The notes below the pieces were generated by a model. The model was not told the DNA's origin. It ran no database searches and saw only the letters and a program-made list of their open reading frames with translations. A program made the translations under genes and the position numbers. Positions 23,058 to 34,700 of a stretch of 64,000 nucleotides of DNA are shown here, in pieces. This DNA is from Liopterus haemorrhoidalis (Eukaryota > Arthropoda > Insecta > Coleoptera > Dytiscidae). Each line of letters starts with the position of its first letter. The first letter of the stretch is position 1. Location: the NCBI GenBank assembly GCA_963971575.1, contig OZ020611.1:149198419-149262418 (forward strand). Direction: 5' to 3'.

Positions 23058-23235
23058 CCGTATTTTTCTGACCATAAGATACCTTTTTACACAAAAAAAT
23101 CGACTTAAAATTTGGGTGCGTCTTATGGTCCGAAGATAGGTGCGTTGTTTAAAAAGTGTGCGATGTTAGTGTGGAATCAATTCAGAGCGCATAAAACAGA
23201 ATCAACCAAGGAAATATAATAGAAATGAATATAGA

Positions 23236-23895
23236 ATTAGCTGTCATTTCTGGAGGCCTTACAAGTCAACGAAAACTCTTGGATGTGTCGATTAATAAAC
23301 CATTTAATAATTTTATACGGGAAGAGTGGAAGAAATAAATGATAAAGCCAAAACACGATGTACAGCAACAGGATGTATAAAAGGGCCGACAATTTCGAAA
23401 GTATGTACTTGGGTAAATAATTTGTGGTTAGTTGTGAAAGAAAAGACGATTATAAAGTGTTTATGAAATGCGGTATAAGTAACGCATTGGCTAGTATCGA
23501 AGATGACTGGGTTTTGAAGAGATTGACAACAATAGTTCAGACGAAAATAATACAAACAGTGACATTAACAGCAGTGGCGCACCCAGGGGACCCTCCCCCC
23601 AAGAACGAAGGAAATAAAAATAAAAACACACAAACACACTAGAAAATTTTAAAAATAGAGATGAGGATCTTTTTTTTTAGGGCTACACTTGTATTCTAGA
23701 AGTGAGGACCTTTTTTTAGGTCATCAATTTGTATTTCCGAAGCGAGGACCTTTTTTTTTTTAGATCATCACTTGTAATTTAGATGTGTGAACCTTATTCA
23801 TAATTTAAATAATTTTGTCTTCTGGGCCCCCCCAACGAAAATTCCTGGGTGCGCCACTGATTAACAGTATAGACAGTAAAGATGAACAAAATGTT
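23236..23895 (+). pseudogene. Tigger/CENP-B-like transposase C-terminus, interrupted
   Basis: The frame reads VISGGLTSQRKLLDVSINKPF, then IREEWKK and a stop. Frameshifted pieces follow, including FMKCGISNALASIEDDW and SSDENNTNSD. These are the end of the DDE_1 catalytic domain and the usual acidic tail; the GGLTS...LDVSINKPF block is highly characteristic. The hAT at 23572-23859 splits the tail. With stops, frameshifts and no N-terminal half it cannot be functional. Confidence 0.8.
23572..23859. mobile_element. Nested 288-bp hAT MITE
   Basis: TIRs are CAGTGGCGCACCCAGG and CCTGGGTGCGCCACTG. A perfect TSD, ATTAACAG, lies at 23564-23571 and 23860-23867. The interior has three units of GAGGACCTTTTTTT with an ATCACTTGTA-type spacer. 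Confidence 0.93.
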
Positions 23896-24000
23896 ACTTG
23901 TTTAAGTTATCGTAATAATAAATATTTTTTCTAAAAATTGTCTCATAAATTTCGGGTGCGTCTTATCGTCCGGTGCGCTTATGGTCCGAAAAATACGGTA

Positions 24001-24769
24001 TATAATGCAAATTTATTATTTGAAAAAGCATGAAAAACAAAAAAAGTATAGAAAAACTAAGGCTTTTTCGCTACATAAGGCTTTTTGCCGCATTTTTCCT
24101 TTTTCGCGTTTCATTAACGAGTTTTCTAATCTCGATGCGTACGGCAAAATCATGCCTTATGAAACGGGTCTCAGTACACTATTTTGTAATTGTTTCTATG
24201 TTATTTAACTTGTTTATTTTAAACATATAAGATGCTTGCGGTTTTGCACCATTGCTCCAATGGCATTTGAAATCCTCTCCATTGATCCCAGCAACGATGC
24301 CATACTACAGTCAATATTCTCGAAGGAATTCAATATATTTTTGAAATTATTATTAACTTTGTAAAACTTCTGACATAATTTTTTAGACTAACGCCCTGTT
24401 ACAAGTCTATTCGGCCTATCTATATGTCAAAATTACAAAATGGCACCACTTATTTTCGATGATGTCAAAAATGATATAACGCCACATAGAGTAACACTCT
24501 GCACAGGTGACAGGGCAGTGTTTATGTGATTGCCGAAAAGTTACAAATTAGACCCCCAAAAAGCATTCCAGCAATGACGGAAGCACTGATATTTGTGCAT
24601 AAATGAACTAGGGAACTACTTCTTAGGTGACAGCAATCCCTAACCAATATCGTAAGTCTCAAATGATATGAAAATATGTAGATTTTCTGTTTTTTCTCAG
24701 CAAAAACCGATCCGCGCACCTGCAAATAACTTACTAATTAATTATTGTAATTGTGCAAATGTCAATGTA
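24001..24769. other. No gene recognised
   Basis: Two overlapping plus-strand frames (23981-24230) are lysine- and phenylalanine-rich without motifs. I see no supported feature. Confidence 0.45.
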
Positions 24770-25613
24770 TGGTCTATTCCAAACATTTGAACGGTACTAG
24801 ATCTATATTCTACCTAAGAAAGAGCTATAGTAATAAAATTTATTATTTGTAAAAAGTTATTGTTTTTTCACACAGAAGCGGCACACAAAATATGAATAGT
24901 TCGAAACGAAATATTGTTAAAAAACAACCAAGTGTGCCGCACATCTTATATGGGAATTCAAACTAGGGTTAAACACAATAGATCATAAAAAATTTACCCT
25001 AAAATTTTGAAGAAAAATATGGTCACAGGCGTGTGTTTAATGATATGATAAATATGGTCACAATCGTGCGTTTAATAAAATGATAAATAGTAATATAGAA
25101 ATACACAAAACCAATTTAAACGTGTTTAAAATGTGCACGCCACTGGTAACTGCCTGACAAAAAGATTTATTAGTATCGCTCTTTCTGAGATAGACTATAG
25201 TAAGTTCAAATTTTATGGATTGAATCAGGCTTTTAGTCATTTTGTTTAAGCTTTGTAAATCATATTTATATTGAATATTCGAGGTTAAATTATATGTTAT
25301 TATGTTATTATTAAAAAATATGTTATTATAAAATTTCATTTTCATTACATTTTGATTAATTTTTTTTTTTGTCATTCTTAATAAAAATTTTCAATTTCGT
25401 AAATATGTTTGTTTTCCAAAAATTTAATTATATGGTCTATTTTTTATAATAAATGATCTTATTCTTCTATTAACGTTTCAAATTTAAACATGATTTTTTT
25501 TCTTTTAACATGAAACATGAACTATCCTAAACAAGCTCGGCAAGCTGTCACGAGAACCGTCTCGTGTCAGTTAAACTCCCGTATAGTTCCGCTTAAACGT
25601 TTGGAATACACTA
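24770..25613. mobile_element. TA-inserting TIR element hosting a MITE
   Basis: The left end TGGTCTATTCCAAAC and the right end complementary to TAGTGTATTCCAAAC give about 25-bp imperfect TIRs. TA lies on both sides (24768-24769, 25614-25615). The interior is mostly the younger MITE at 24806-25197 and AT-rich DNA. A mariner-type origin is inferred from the TA target. Confidence 0.65.
24806..25197. mobile_element. Tc1/mariner-type MITE, copy 1 (392 bp)
   Basis: The right TIR is intact (the complement of TAGTCTATCTCAGAAAGAGC); the left TIR has a few changes. TA flanks it at 24804-24805 and 25198-25199. It is nearly identical along its length to copy 2 at 38555-38944, including GAAGCGGCACACAAAATATG and AGTGTGCCGCACATC. 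No coding capacity. Confidence 0.92.
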
Positions 25614-27510
25614 TAACTATTTAATGTAAAACAAAAACTTCTTACAGCACACTGCTGTATGATACATAAATTGATACATAAAATAAATTTGTATAAAATA
25701 AATTTGAGTTACAACACAACAACATCAAGGTTTACAACGTCTTACTTATGTGTCTTTGTGAGAAAGTGTATTTCGTTAATATCTATGAAATGTAACTATT
25801 TTTAGATATTTAAATAATTAAACGCAAAAACAATGTTAAATAATTTTATTTATTCATCCCATTTCGAGCACAAATACTAGCGGCAGTTGTTTGCAGGCGT
25901 ACGGTAAAAGAATACATTATTCTTGTCGCACGATAGCTAGCGATTAGTTCGTATTATCTTATCAGCACTAATTAACAAAATAAATTAGAAGGCGATTACA
26001 ATTTCTCACTTTACGTAACGATATAACGATCATAATAATGCTACGTTTAGACAATAATTCATATTTTTACCAATACTTCTTAAACAACAATAATCCGGTT
26101 TCTAACACTATGATATTGTTTTTCGCAGTTTTGGACTAGTTCTTTTATCCTACCAATACTACCTGCAGTTCGTGTTCAACTCTGCAGTGTACAAATGTGT
26201 GATTACTTTCAAGTAGTACTCTCAATTTGCATAGAGCTGTCTTATTACCATTTGTAATCCAACAAAAAACTGTGTGTGTTCCTTAAAAGGTAATTTGAGA
26301 AGTTGAGAATATTGAAAATGCCAGTGAGACAACAATACAAGTTTCTTTACACAGTGAAACAATGCGAGGAACCAGGCAGCAGCCGCCTCAGACACGGTCA
26401 ACTGTCAATAATCATAGACAAATATATGCTTTTCGGATAGCTGTATTTTATTCCTGTTTGCCAAACGTCACTTCACCACTAAAGAAACCAAACATCCTCG
26501 ATTTAGGATGGCTTTAGTTGCTCTTTTCTCTTCTCTCCTCGCCCTGTCAACAAATACTGTTCCAGTTTTTAAACCAACATCAAAAAAAGAATTCTGTTTT
26601 ATTGTCACACTGGAGACTTTCACAGAACAGTCAAAATTGTAATCGCTAGTATTTATTAGGGAAAATTCGATACTCTTCAAAAATATATCGAACATCGATA
26701 TGTTTAATATATTTTAGAAATAGATGTTCCTAACGAACTATCGATGATTTTGACATCAATATTGCGATATCAGTGTTGTCGGACTGTTGTTTTATCCGCC
26801 TTTAATTTTTAAAACCACCGCAGAGATTATCCACGTTTGCGAATCATTACCAATCGCTTATAGATAGGGAGGTTGCAAAAGAAGTTGGAATTCCATATTA
26901 GTCTAATTAAGACATTTTTACCAATATCAACAACCACGACAATGCACTTGCAGAAGTAAAGCAAAGCTGGCACTCGCCTTCTGATTCGGTAGTTTTAAGT
27001 GAAGATTCTTGTTCCTGATTCACAATACTCACCTCACTTCATCCCGCGTGTCTTTTTTGGTTTCTAAACTGAAGAATTCGTTAAAAGTGCACTGTTTTCA
27101 AAAGTGAAGAGATTTGATATAAATTAGAAACTGATCTAAATGTGATTTCAAATAGTACCCACAAAATCAAGTGGAAACGGCGCTGCTATTGATGTGTAGC
27201 CGATGTGTAACAAGAGGACAGTATTTTAAAGACAATAATTTAAAAGTAAAATAATTTTTTGTTTATTTTATGAAGCTATCCCGCGAATTTTTTGCTCAAA
27301 TCTCGTATATGACGAAGAAAAATAATAAAACATATTGATACAATTCCTGATTTCATTTAAAAAATTTCACATAAATATATTAATAGAATTTCTAATCACG
27401 AAAACCAACTTGTTTCGAATGTTGGAAAAAATCATAAAAGAATTAAACATAACATAATGAATAATTAATATATTAATGCAAACTAAATAAACAGTCAAGA
27501 TAATCTAGAG
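25614..27510. other. No gene recognised
   Basis: There are no supported coding regions. The 75-codon minus-strand frame at 26468-26695 has no motif. ATCGATAT-type palindromic words cluster at 26680-26770. Confidence 0.45.
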
Positions 27511-28109
27511 CAGCGGTTCTTAAACTGTGGTCCGCGGACCCCTGGGGGTCCGCGTAACCATTACCGGGGGTTCGCGAAACAATTTTGACATTAACTTTAC
27601 ATCCCCCAACTTTTCGCTTTTATTCAAATAACTCATTTAATAAAAATCCTACATAGTCAGGACTTTTTGTATTTGTTGCTACCTAACTAGTTATTAACAT
27701 AACTAAACAATAATTAGGAAAAATTTAATTATTTTTATTCAACTGCAAATTATTTACAGAAAACATATTATAATAAGATCTATTTTGACGAATATTTGAC
27801 CAAGAAATGTTTTTATGAGCTTAACGTATTATAATTTGTAACTTTTCTAATTCTTTTTACTACTATTTTTATTCATTTTATGTTTTTTATTCGTAATGCT
27901 AAGAAAAATGTTGATCTCTACATACGCGCAAGACCATTTATTAAAATAACCAGCAATACATTTTTACATACAACGTAGTGCCTATGAGATTACTGAGTCA
28001 GAAATTAAGTCTCAAGAACGACGTAAAACGCCTAGGGTTGGGATGGAGTCCGCAATAAAAATGTTGTTCAAGAGGGGGTCCTCGGACTACATAATTTTAA
28101 GAATCCCTG
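27511..28109. mobile_element. hAT element, 599 bp
   Basis: The left end CAGCGGTTCTTAAACTGTGG and the right end complementary to CAGGGATTCTTAAAATTATG form the TIR. TSDs are ATCTAGAG (27503-27510) and ATCTAGAA (28110-28117), 7/8. GGTCCGCGGACC and related words lie subterminally. It abuts the RT fragment that follows. Confidence 0.9.
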
Positions 28110-28810
28110 ATCTAGAAGCAGCGTAAGAAAAGTACATAAGCTGGATGCTCGGTTTAAACAGAAACACGCCATCGTACATTGTGACGGAAAAAATTAAAAC
28201 TGACCACTTAAAGGTGGAGGCAATCCGACGGGCTATAAAGTTCGAGAAGTACATAAAAAGGTATCCGGCGAAAGAGATCCTTAACCAGTGCTGGAAAGAA
28301 CTGGAAACGAAAGGGTAAGAATGCAGTACTCTCTCGAGATGGGAAGAGAAAAGGAAAAGCAGGTACCAATATTGCGGCCTTTCGCTAAAGGAAGTAGGAT
28401 GGATGAGAACTAGACAACAAAGCGTCATTGACGAAGTACAGAGAAGAAATACAGGGAAGAATTATAGAATCAAGATACAACAATATGTATGCCAAAATTT
28501 GGACGACGCAAATACCGAAGTACCTAATGGAAAAAGGAAATATATATCATAAACGGACGGTAGCAAGATTTCGTTTTGGAAACGAGGAAAGAGACAACCA
28601 ATTCTGGAGAGAAGATGAAGAAAGAGTATGCAGGATGTGTCGGAGAGAAAGGGAAACCATCGAGCACCTACTTCACAATTATGACAAAGTCCGACCCAGA
28701 GGAACACGAGAATAAGTTTTAAAAGACACAGGTTCAGAATGGGCATGGATGAATGAAATTTCGCAGAGAAGAACCTTCATTCAACGAAGACACAGCGACG
28801 GAAAAAAGTA
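28110..28810 (+). pseudogene. Non-LTR retrotransposon pol, C-terminal fragment
   Basis: The plus strand reads WMLGLNRNTPSYIVTEKIK, VEAIRRAIKFEKYIK, ILNQCWKELE, then in another frame (28428-28715) YLMEKGNIYHKRTVARFR, GNEERDNQFWREDEERVC and RRERETIEHLL. This is the region after the RT in a pol family common in insects, ending in a zinc motif. CRMC and the His in IEHLL are present, but the final Cys is a Tyr (HNYD). At least one frameshift and several stops make it dead. The hAT at 27511-28109 sits at its 5' edge. I do not assign a clade, as the RT core is missing. Confidence 0.75.
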
Positions 28811-29199
28811 GAAAGAAATAAAATGAAAATATAGCAAAATATAATGTAATTGTGATTTGGTCACTTTTCGCAGTAAATCCACGATATTCAAAATATATAA
28901 CAACCGGTACGCTAAGAAAATAATACACAAACAAATTGATAATTGTTTGTGTGACCTTTTGCCTGGACTAAATGAAATATTTATCGTTTATCTTACTATT
29001 CTTCATTTTAACAATCAATACGGATGTATTTAAAGATTTTTAAATCGGTACGCGTACCGAAATAATATCAGCTGGGGGCCGGGGTACGGTTAACCGAATA
29101 ACATGGATAATTCTACTTTTTTTTTTTATTCAGTTTTGAAATACTATATCCTATTTGTAATACATACTATTAGTTTATTTATGTGTAATACTTATTATT

Positions 29200-30299
29200 A
29201 ATTAGAAAAATCGGCGATTTTTGTTAATTTTTGTGAATCTTTTAACGATTTTGGAATAGCAGTACGAATTTTTTAAGAGCTATTATATCGTTATATTCGA
29301 ATTCTCATTTGTTGATGTACTCCAATGAAGTGTCAACAGAAATCAGCATCATGCTCTGAATCAGCGTTTCTCAACCGGGGGGCCGTGAAGGCTTCGCCGG
29401 GGGGCCGCGAAGTCATAAAAGATCGAAACATGAAAATATAATAAAAATGTACTCAATCTTACAAGCTATAAATTTTATTCATATTTATAAATTCGAGTAT
29501 CTTGATATTGATATTCATAAAAATATACCTTTCACAACATAAATAAAATAAATATTCTATTTATTTTTATACTTAATATACTTATTTTGACAACTAATTT
29601 AAACTACAGGCTATTTCAAATGTTTAAGTTGTCACTAGCTAACTTTATAATGAGTAAATAGGCTTTTACTAAACAAAATGATCAAAAGCTTCATTTAATC
29701 GATAAAAATTACTAGATTTGAAAATCTAGTTCCGCTTTAACAAAAGAAACAGACTATAAGTAGACTATATCAAGGTCAAATAAATTGTATGTGTCGGTTA
29801 ATGGGTTTCTCTGACAACAGTTCGCGTTGGAGATACTTCAAGTATTTTTAAGTTGTACTTTGAAGTACGATTTGAAAGTGCAATATTTGTTGTTATATAT
29901 TTTTTTAATTGCTCTCCGAACTACAGGTAACAAGAGTAAGGATGCGAATGTGTTTAAATTAAAATGGAAGGCACTTTGAACACTTGTAAATAAAAATACT
30001 TTACTTTCAAGTCGTTATAGGGAATATAATCGTCATTTAAAAATATCACAGTTTTTTTGTCAACCGTAAAAGGAATTAAAAAAATGTTTAAGGAAAAGTT
30101 GTTGAAAATCTCCATCCAAAGATATCCAAACGTTCCCATTTAAAAATTCGAAATTTTCCTTGCTATCCTGTAATTCCGGGTTTTTCCGGAAAATTTCAAT
30201 ACTACCATTCAGTTTTGTGGCTAAATTTTAGTTCAAAATTTTTGACGTGTGAGCAACGTCGCCTTTTCGAAAAAACTCATGTTCCCATTATCTTGATAC

Positions 30300-30348
<49 letters not shown>

Positions 30349-30615
30349 ATATATATATACAGGGGGGCCGCAGACAATATTTATATAATTTGGGGGGTCC
30401 CAGGCCATAAAAGGTTGAGAAGCACTGCTCTGAATAATACAACTGACAGTTTATTCTTCACTGGTATCCTCATTCTTTTCCTCTTCTGACTGGCTGACAG
30501 TAGAAACGATATTTGCATCTCTCATATTTTGAAACCACGGATCATTTGAATCATAGTCTAACGACGATAATCCACAACCCGGTTAATCCGCACCTGGATA
30601 ATGGAGATTTTACGG
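29200..30615 (-). pseudogene. Tigger/CENP-B-like transposase C-terminus split by a hAT
   Basis: From 30570 downward the minus strand reads LDYDSNDPWFQNMRDANIV, then STVSQSEEEKNEDTSEE, the acidic linker near the C-terminus of Tigger-like transposases. After the hAT at 29362-30427 it resumes with ISVDTSLEYINK, a stop, and EFEYNDIIALKKF, the final helical segment of that family. Removing the hAT and one TSD joins the halves. The upstream end has CCCGGTTAATCCGCACCTGG (plus, about 30578), a Tigger-type terminus, immediately beside the C-terminal coding part, so most of the transposase is deleted. The other end may be near 29075-29110 (GGTTAACCG, GGATAATTC), less certain. Confidence 0.65.
29362..30427. 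mobile_element. hAT element, 1066 bp
   Basis: The left end CAGCGTTTCTCAACCGGGGG and the right end complementary to CAGTGCTTCTCAACC form the TIR. A perfect TSD, CTCTGAAT, lies at 29354-29361 and 30428-30435. GGGGGGCCGC words are found near both ends. An (AT)n tract occupies about 30304-30358. No transposase is recognisable. Confidence 0.93.
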
Positions 30616-30619
30616 TATT

Positions 30620-31548
30620 TTATATTTAAAAATATATTTTATACAGCGTTTAGAAATACTGTGTGAACAGCGTAGGTGTGCTTCTTAAAAAAAGTAGTAA
30701 TAAATCAATATGACTAGATATTCCCATTCTCACAAATCTTCAAATATTGAATTTATTAATTTGTTTTGTGGGCATGTAAATAGTAAGTGAAGACAGCTGA
30801 ATAAAGGTCTTACAATTAATGGAATGTAGAGACCCTGGTAGCGTCCAGGTAGGATGGTTGTCTCCCATTGTCACAGTGCTACCACCCTGACTGTGAACAG
30901 GGCAACTGAACATAATAGTCATAATGACCAAGTATCCTGTGGATTAACACCAAGCACTCGTGTTCACAGTAAGTGTAAATAACGCCCTAAACTCCTAAAC
31001 CTTACCTCACAGATAGCTTTTAAATAATTGTTTTTGTTTTGTGTTACCGGATCTAAAACTTACCGATGCTAGCGGGCGCTTTTCTTAAAATTCTTCTTTA
31101 CTTATCTTAATAAGTATTATGTTATGCACAAGAATAATCGAGGAGGGTGGATTGTATATTACACAGATTATGAACCGAATTGTTAAAGGATATTCTTAAT
31201 CTCATATTTAACTTGATCTTTCTTTTGTTATGGACAATGGAGTTCTTGTGCAAATTAATAATGTTGTTATCAAGTACCACCTTCTTTAAATATATTCGTT
31301 TTTAAGTTAAGTATTTCGAGTAAAAAATATGTCGTTGCCAGCACATGAGTTGTTTTTAAATTACTGTTCTTCTATTAGTAAAATATGAATTATTACTTTT
31401 GACAATAAATTATTAAACATTAAATTGCCTTAGCGTTCGTTCCGTCCTTCAATCCAGACTTTCTCCAAAAAGAAAAAGAATATTTAGTGTTCCTGATGAG
31501 CATGAGAATAAATTTTGAATTTTTTCCTGACGACTTTTTGGAATATCC
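30620..31548. other. No gene recognised
   Basis: No supported feature. The short minus-strand frame at 30740-30931 has no motif. Confidence 0.45.
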
Positions 31549-31556
31549 CCCTAAAT

Positions 31557-32510
31557 CAGTGTCGGATCTAGACTGCGAGGGGGGAGGCTGAATCTAATAA
31601 ACATTTTGAGGGCTCTGAGTTAAAACAAAAAACAAAGCCAGAATTTTATTTTATTATCTTCAGTCAGTGTTGAGGTTTTGTTTAATAATATTAAAAAATG
31701 CTGCCCATGTCGAGACGTATTGTAGAGATGTGTTCCAAACTGTGGTTTGCGAGTCAGTTCTTGGTGGTCCACGCACACAAAATTTCATTAGTATTAATAA
31801 TGGGCCATTTCGCAAAATAACATTCTTGATGTTGGTAGTCCGCGGTTAGCGTAAAATTCTGAAAGTGGTCCGCAACTGTCGAAAGTTTGAGAAACACTGG
31901 TGTAGAGGAGAGAGTAGTTTAGCAACTAAAGAGTACTATGCTGCTGTTTAAAAAATGATTAAAAAAATCAGCATATAATAAACAGATAGAGATCCTCAAT
32001 ATTAATGCACCAGATTTGTATACAATTCTACATAGTAAAATATATTCTAGAAAAACTTGTATTCTTTGGGTACCCCAAAATACACAAAGTTTTTTACAAA
32101 ATTAATAGAAAATTCTTTTGTATAGTCTAAATTTTCCTCCATAGGATTTTGGATTGTTCCCCTTTATGTCCAAAATTAGCTATAAGAGCTCCATTTTACT
32201 AATAAACACCAGATACTAGTCGCGTGGGATAAATCATGTGATTCTGTGTCGATGGAAAAGTGAGGAGAAATATTTGATGACTAGTTTCGACGAATTTATA
32301 AGTGTATAGAGTGTGATGGAAATTATATTGAAAAATTATGAAAAATAAAGTACGACAAAACTTTCCTAGCGCCCTGCAGAAAATATGTTTAAATATTACA
32401 AATACTCGTACATGTATGTGTAGGTTCGAAAGGAGATTTTAAAGGTGTTTTTGGGGGTCCCATAGTGTTTCGGGGCCTGATACATTATAGTCATGGTAAA
32501 TCTGTCTCTG
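31557..32510. mobile_element. hAT element, 954 bp, hosting a smaller hAT
   Basis: The left end CAGTGTCGGATCTAG and the right end complementary to CAGAGACAGATTTACC form a short imperfect TIR. A perfect TSD, CCCTAAAT, lies at 31549-31556 and 32511-32518. The second hAT at 31728-31899 is inside it. Confidence 0.85.
31728..31899. mobile_element. Nested 172-bp hAT MITE
   Basis: The left end ATGTGTTCCAAACTGTGG and the right end complementary to CAGTGTTTCTCAAACTTTCG share the CAAACT core. Candidate TSDs are TTGTAGAG (31720-31727) and GTGTAGAG (31900-31907), 7/8. Both subterminal zones have GGTCCGC or GGTCCACGC. Confidence 0.75.
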
Positions 32511-32529
32511 CCCTAAATGCCAATCCTAA

Positions 32530-33002
32530 AGCCTGGAACAGAATGCACAGCGCGCTACGCCGTCAGCGCGCCGTCATTTGCGACAGCGTTGCGTTAGCGC
32601 CGTTGAGAATTTTCGCCTGCACACAATGCAATAATTTTTAACGCCGTCAAGTGTCACTTGACAACCTATATCTGTGTTTATACATGCGCTTTCTTTTATT
32701 AAAAGTATAATGGATGATGAAGACTTGTGTGTGATGTTATTTATGTTGTATGCAAGTTATTTATACATACAAACACTTTACCATTCAGTAAAAACTGAGG
32801 TTAGGTGTTCTGCGTCAACGTCCAACGGCGTCAAAAGCTGGAAGTTGACGAACATTCAGTATCAACGGCGTTCGAACGCTGTAGGACGTTGTCCATTCTG
32901 TGCACTTGCGTACGACAGCTTGGTTTTAACTTTCTTCTGACAGATAGCGCCGTACGAACGGCGTCAACGCGCCGTCAAACTCGTTGCATTCTGTTTCCCA
33001 CT
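32530..33002. mobile_element. PIF/Harbinger-like MITE with CGCCGT subterminal repeats
   Basis: TIRs are AGCCTGGAACAGAATGCA and the complement of AGTGGGAAACAGAATGCA. Flanking triplets are TAA (32527-32529) and TTA (33003-33005), within the TWA target typical of Harbinger although they differ at the middle base. At least eight CGCCGT words, on both strands, lie in the two subterminal zones. Between them a short frame starting MDDEDLCVMLFMLYASYLY (32710) resembles the first residues of some Harbinger transposases, but is too short for a firm call. Confidence 0.6.
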
Positions 33003-34043
33003 TTATTTATCCTACGTCCGAACTCTGCTAGCTAACCGGACGTAAGAGCAAGGTACTACCGTACGGGATGAACAAGTACGGTGGTACTTCGACTTTTTTC
33101 ATATCCCATTTTGACCTCTGGATGCGAACCTAGACTTGTGATACGACCCGTTATGCTCTACTTTTCAAAGAAACTAAAGCATGTTTTACATTATACTTTT
33201 TTCCCCTAGTACTAGGAATAGACTTGATGCAAAGTACTGGACCAGCGTATATGCATTCACGTTTAGATGAGCATATGCTGAACCGTAAGCAACTGATGAC
33301 AACAAATGGAAAACCCCTGAACCACAAAACCAGCCACCAGCGAATTTAATGGAAACCAACCAATTTATTGGTATTAATTTCATACTAATCATGTAAATAT
33401 AAAGATTTCATAAATACAAATTAATATATAATGGTATACCAAATGCATATTTATGGTGAAAAAGTGCTTCTTCTAACTCCTCCATTTCATTGCGTTTACT
33501 TCATTTAGTTGGGAATAGTAATTTTTGTTTGTTTTTCTTTGGTTTATATTTTATTTTTTATCATTCAACGCAGGCACGCACCCAGAAGGATGATTTATCC
33601 TCCTAAGAGCTCCATAAACACGTGGTTGTTACGTGTTTTTTTTTTTTTTTTTTTCATTACTTGGATTTTAGAACTGAGGATGTTAACGAAATATTTGCAA
33701 TAATTACCATAAGTTTCCACGGTAACCACTAATCAAAGAATTAACTACCGATTGAAAAACTAACCGTTAATGTAATATAACATTTTTATTATTCTGCAAG
33801 AGGGATGTAAGCAGTGGATGCACCAAGAATGCGCTAAAATACACCCGAGATACACCTGACTCCGTCTTGGGCCCCAGTGTAATTGTTTAATTCACAGAAC
33901 TAAATTCACAAAATAAATCAGGATTAATTATTTGATGATTTTTAGCCATCAGTTTTAGAATATGTATCTTTATATAGCATATAGTTATATCTTTATAGCA
34001 TATTATGTGGAATATCTTAAAACCACTAATACATTAAATTTAA
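33003..34043. other. No gene recognised
   Basis: A T-run of about 20 bp occurs at 33636-33655. No supported coding region. Confidence 0.45.
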
Positions 34044-34088
34044 TGGAAAGGTTGTACGGGTATCGGACATAAATAAAAACAACTATCT

Positions 34089-34133
34089 ACAGCTGACCAG
34101 TTTCGGAATAGTTTATTCCTTCATCAGAGTTGC
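34089..34133 (-). ncRNA. Hammerhead-ribozyme-like motif (left arm)
   Basis: On the minus strand the order is GCAACT, the conserved core CTGATGA, an A, helix II GGAAT/ATTCC with an AAACT loop, GAAAC, TGGTC, then AGCTGT. GCAACT pairs with AGCTGT for helix I with one mismatch. Helix III would be only AC/GU in a single molecule. One extra A between the core and helix II departs from the textbook consensus, so cleavage activity is uncertain. Confidence 0.6.
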
Positions 34134-34610
34134 TACATAAAGGAAAATCAGAATACAGTATAAGTGTACATCGTATATGAATAAATAAATGAAATATAAG
34201 TATACGTATAATATTGTAAGACATACCTGAGATAATAGTATTAAGTGTTATGGTGAAATAGATAAAAACGGGTCATATAAATAAATAAATAATGTAAAAC
34301 GAAGTCAGAGATTAAAATAAATAATACAACAAATTAATTTATTTTTTTTAATAATAAATAGATAAAATATGTGAACACAGGTGTGTCGTGATACGATAAG
34401 ATGGATAATGATGACATGTTGAAAAAATCACAGATTTGTAAGACTCCTGTAAAATCCTGATATAGGGGTAAGCATGGGGTCGATGACCTGAAACCGCGGA
34501 TTTTTTAGAAAAGAATAATGTGTAAAACAATATTATACTTATACTTATATTTCATTTATTTATTCATATACGATGTACACTTATACTGTATTCTGATTTT
34601 CCTTTATGTA

Positions 34611-34655
34611 GCAGCTCTGATGAAGGAATAAACTATTCCGAAATTGGTCAGCTGT
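34611..34655 (+). ncRNA. Hammerhead-ribozyme-like motif (right arm)
   Basis: Helix I is six pairs with no mismatch here: GCAGCT (34611-34616) with AGCTGT (34650-34655), including one G-U. The core CTGATGA is at 34617-34623, helix II GGAAT/ATTCC at 34625-34639, GAAA at 34640-34643. Predicted cleavage is after C34649 in GGTC. Helix III is minimal, as in PLE and newt-type hammerheads that are thought to work as dimers. The extra A at 34624 is also present. Confidence 0.65.
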
Positions 34656-34700
34656 AGATAGTTGTTTTTATTTATGTCCGATACCCGTACAACCTTTCCA

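Larger units (their letters stand above)
23058..23998 (+). mobile_element. Tigger/pogo element, internally deleted, with nested hAT
   Basis: Inverted ends are CCGTATTTTTCTGACCATAA on the left and the complement of CCGTATTTTTCGGACCATAA on the right. TA flanks both (23056-23057, 23999-24000). A subterminal GGTGCGTCTTATGGTCCG is repeated at both ends. It carries a transposase C-terminus (23236-23570, resuming after 23867) and is interrupted by a hAT at 23572-23859. Confidence 0.88.
34044..34700. mobile_element. Pair of inverted Penelope-like terminal repeats
   Basis: Arms 34044-34217 and 34527-34700 are 174 bp each and are reverse complements with only a handful of mismatches, outer ends TGGAAAGGTTGTACGGG. 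A 309-bp centre separates them. The left arm plus the first part of the centre is homologous to 62317-62545. Each arm contains a hammerhead-like motif, as reported for PLE terminal repeats (pLTRs). No RT lies between the arms, so this is a minimal or solo-like inverted unit. Confidence 0.75.
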
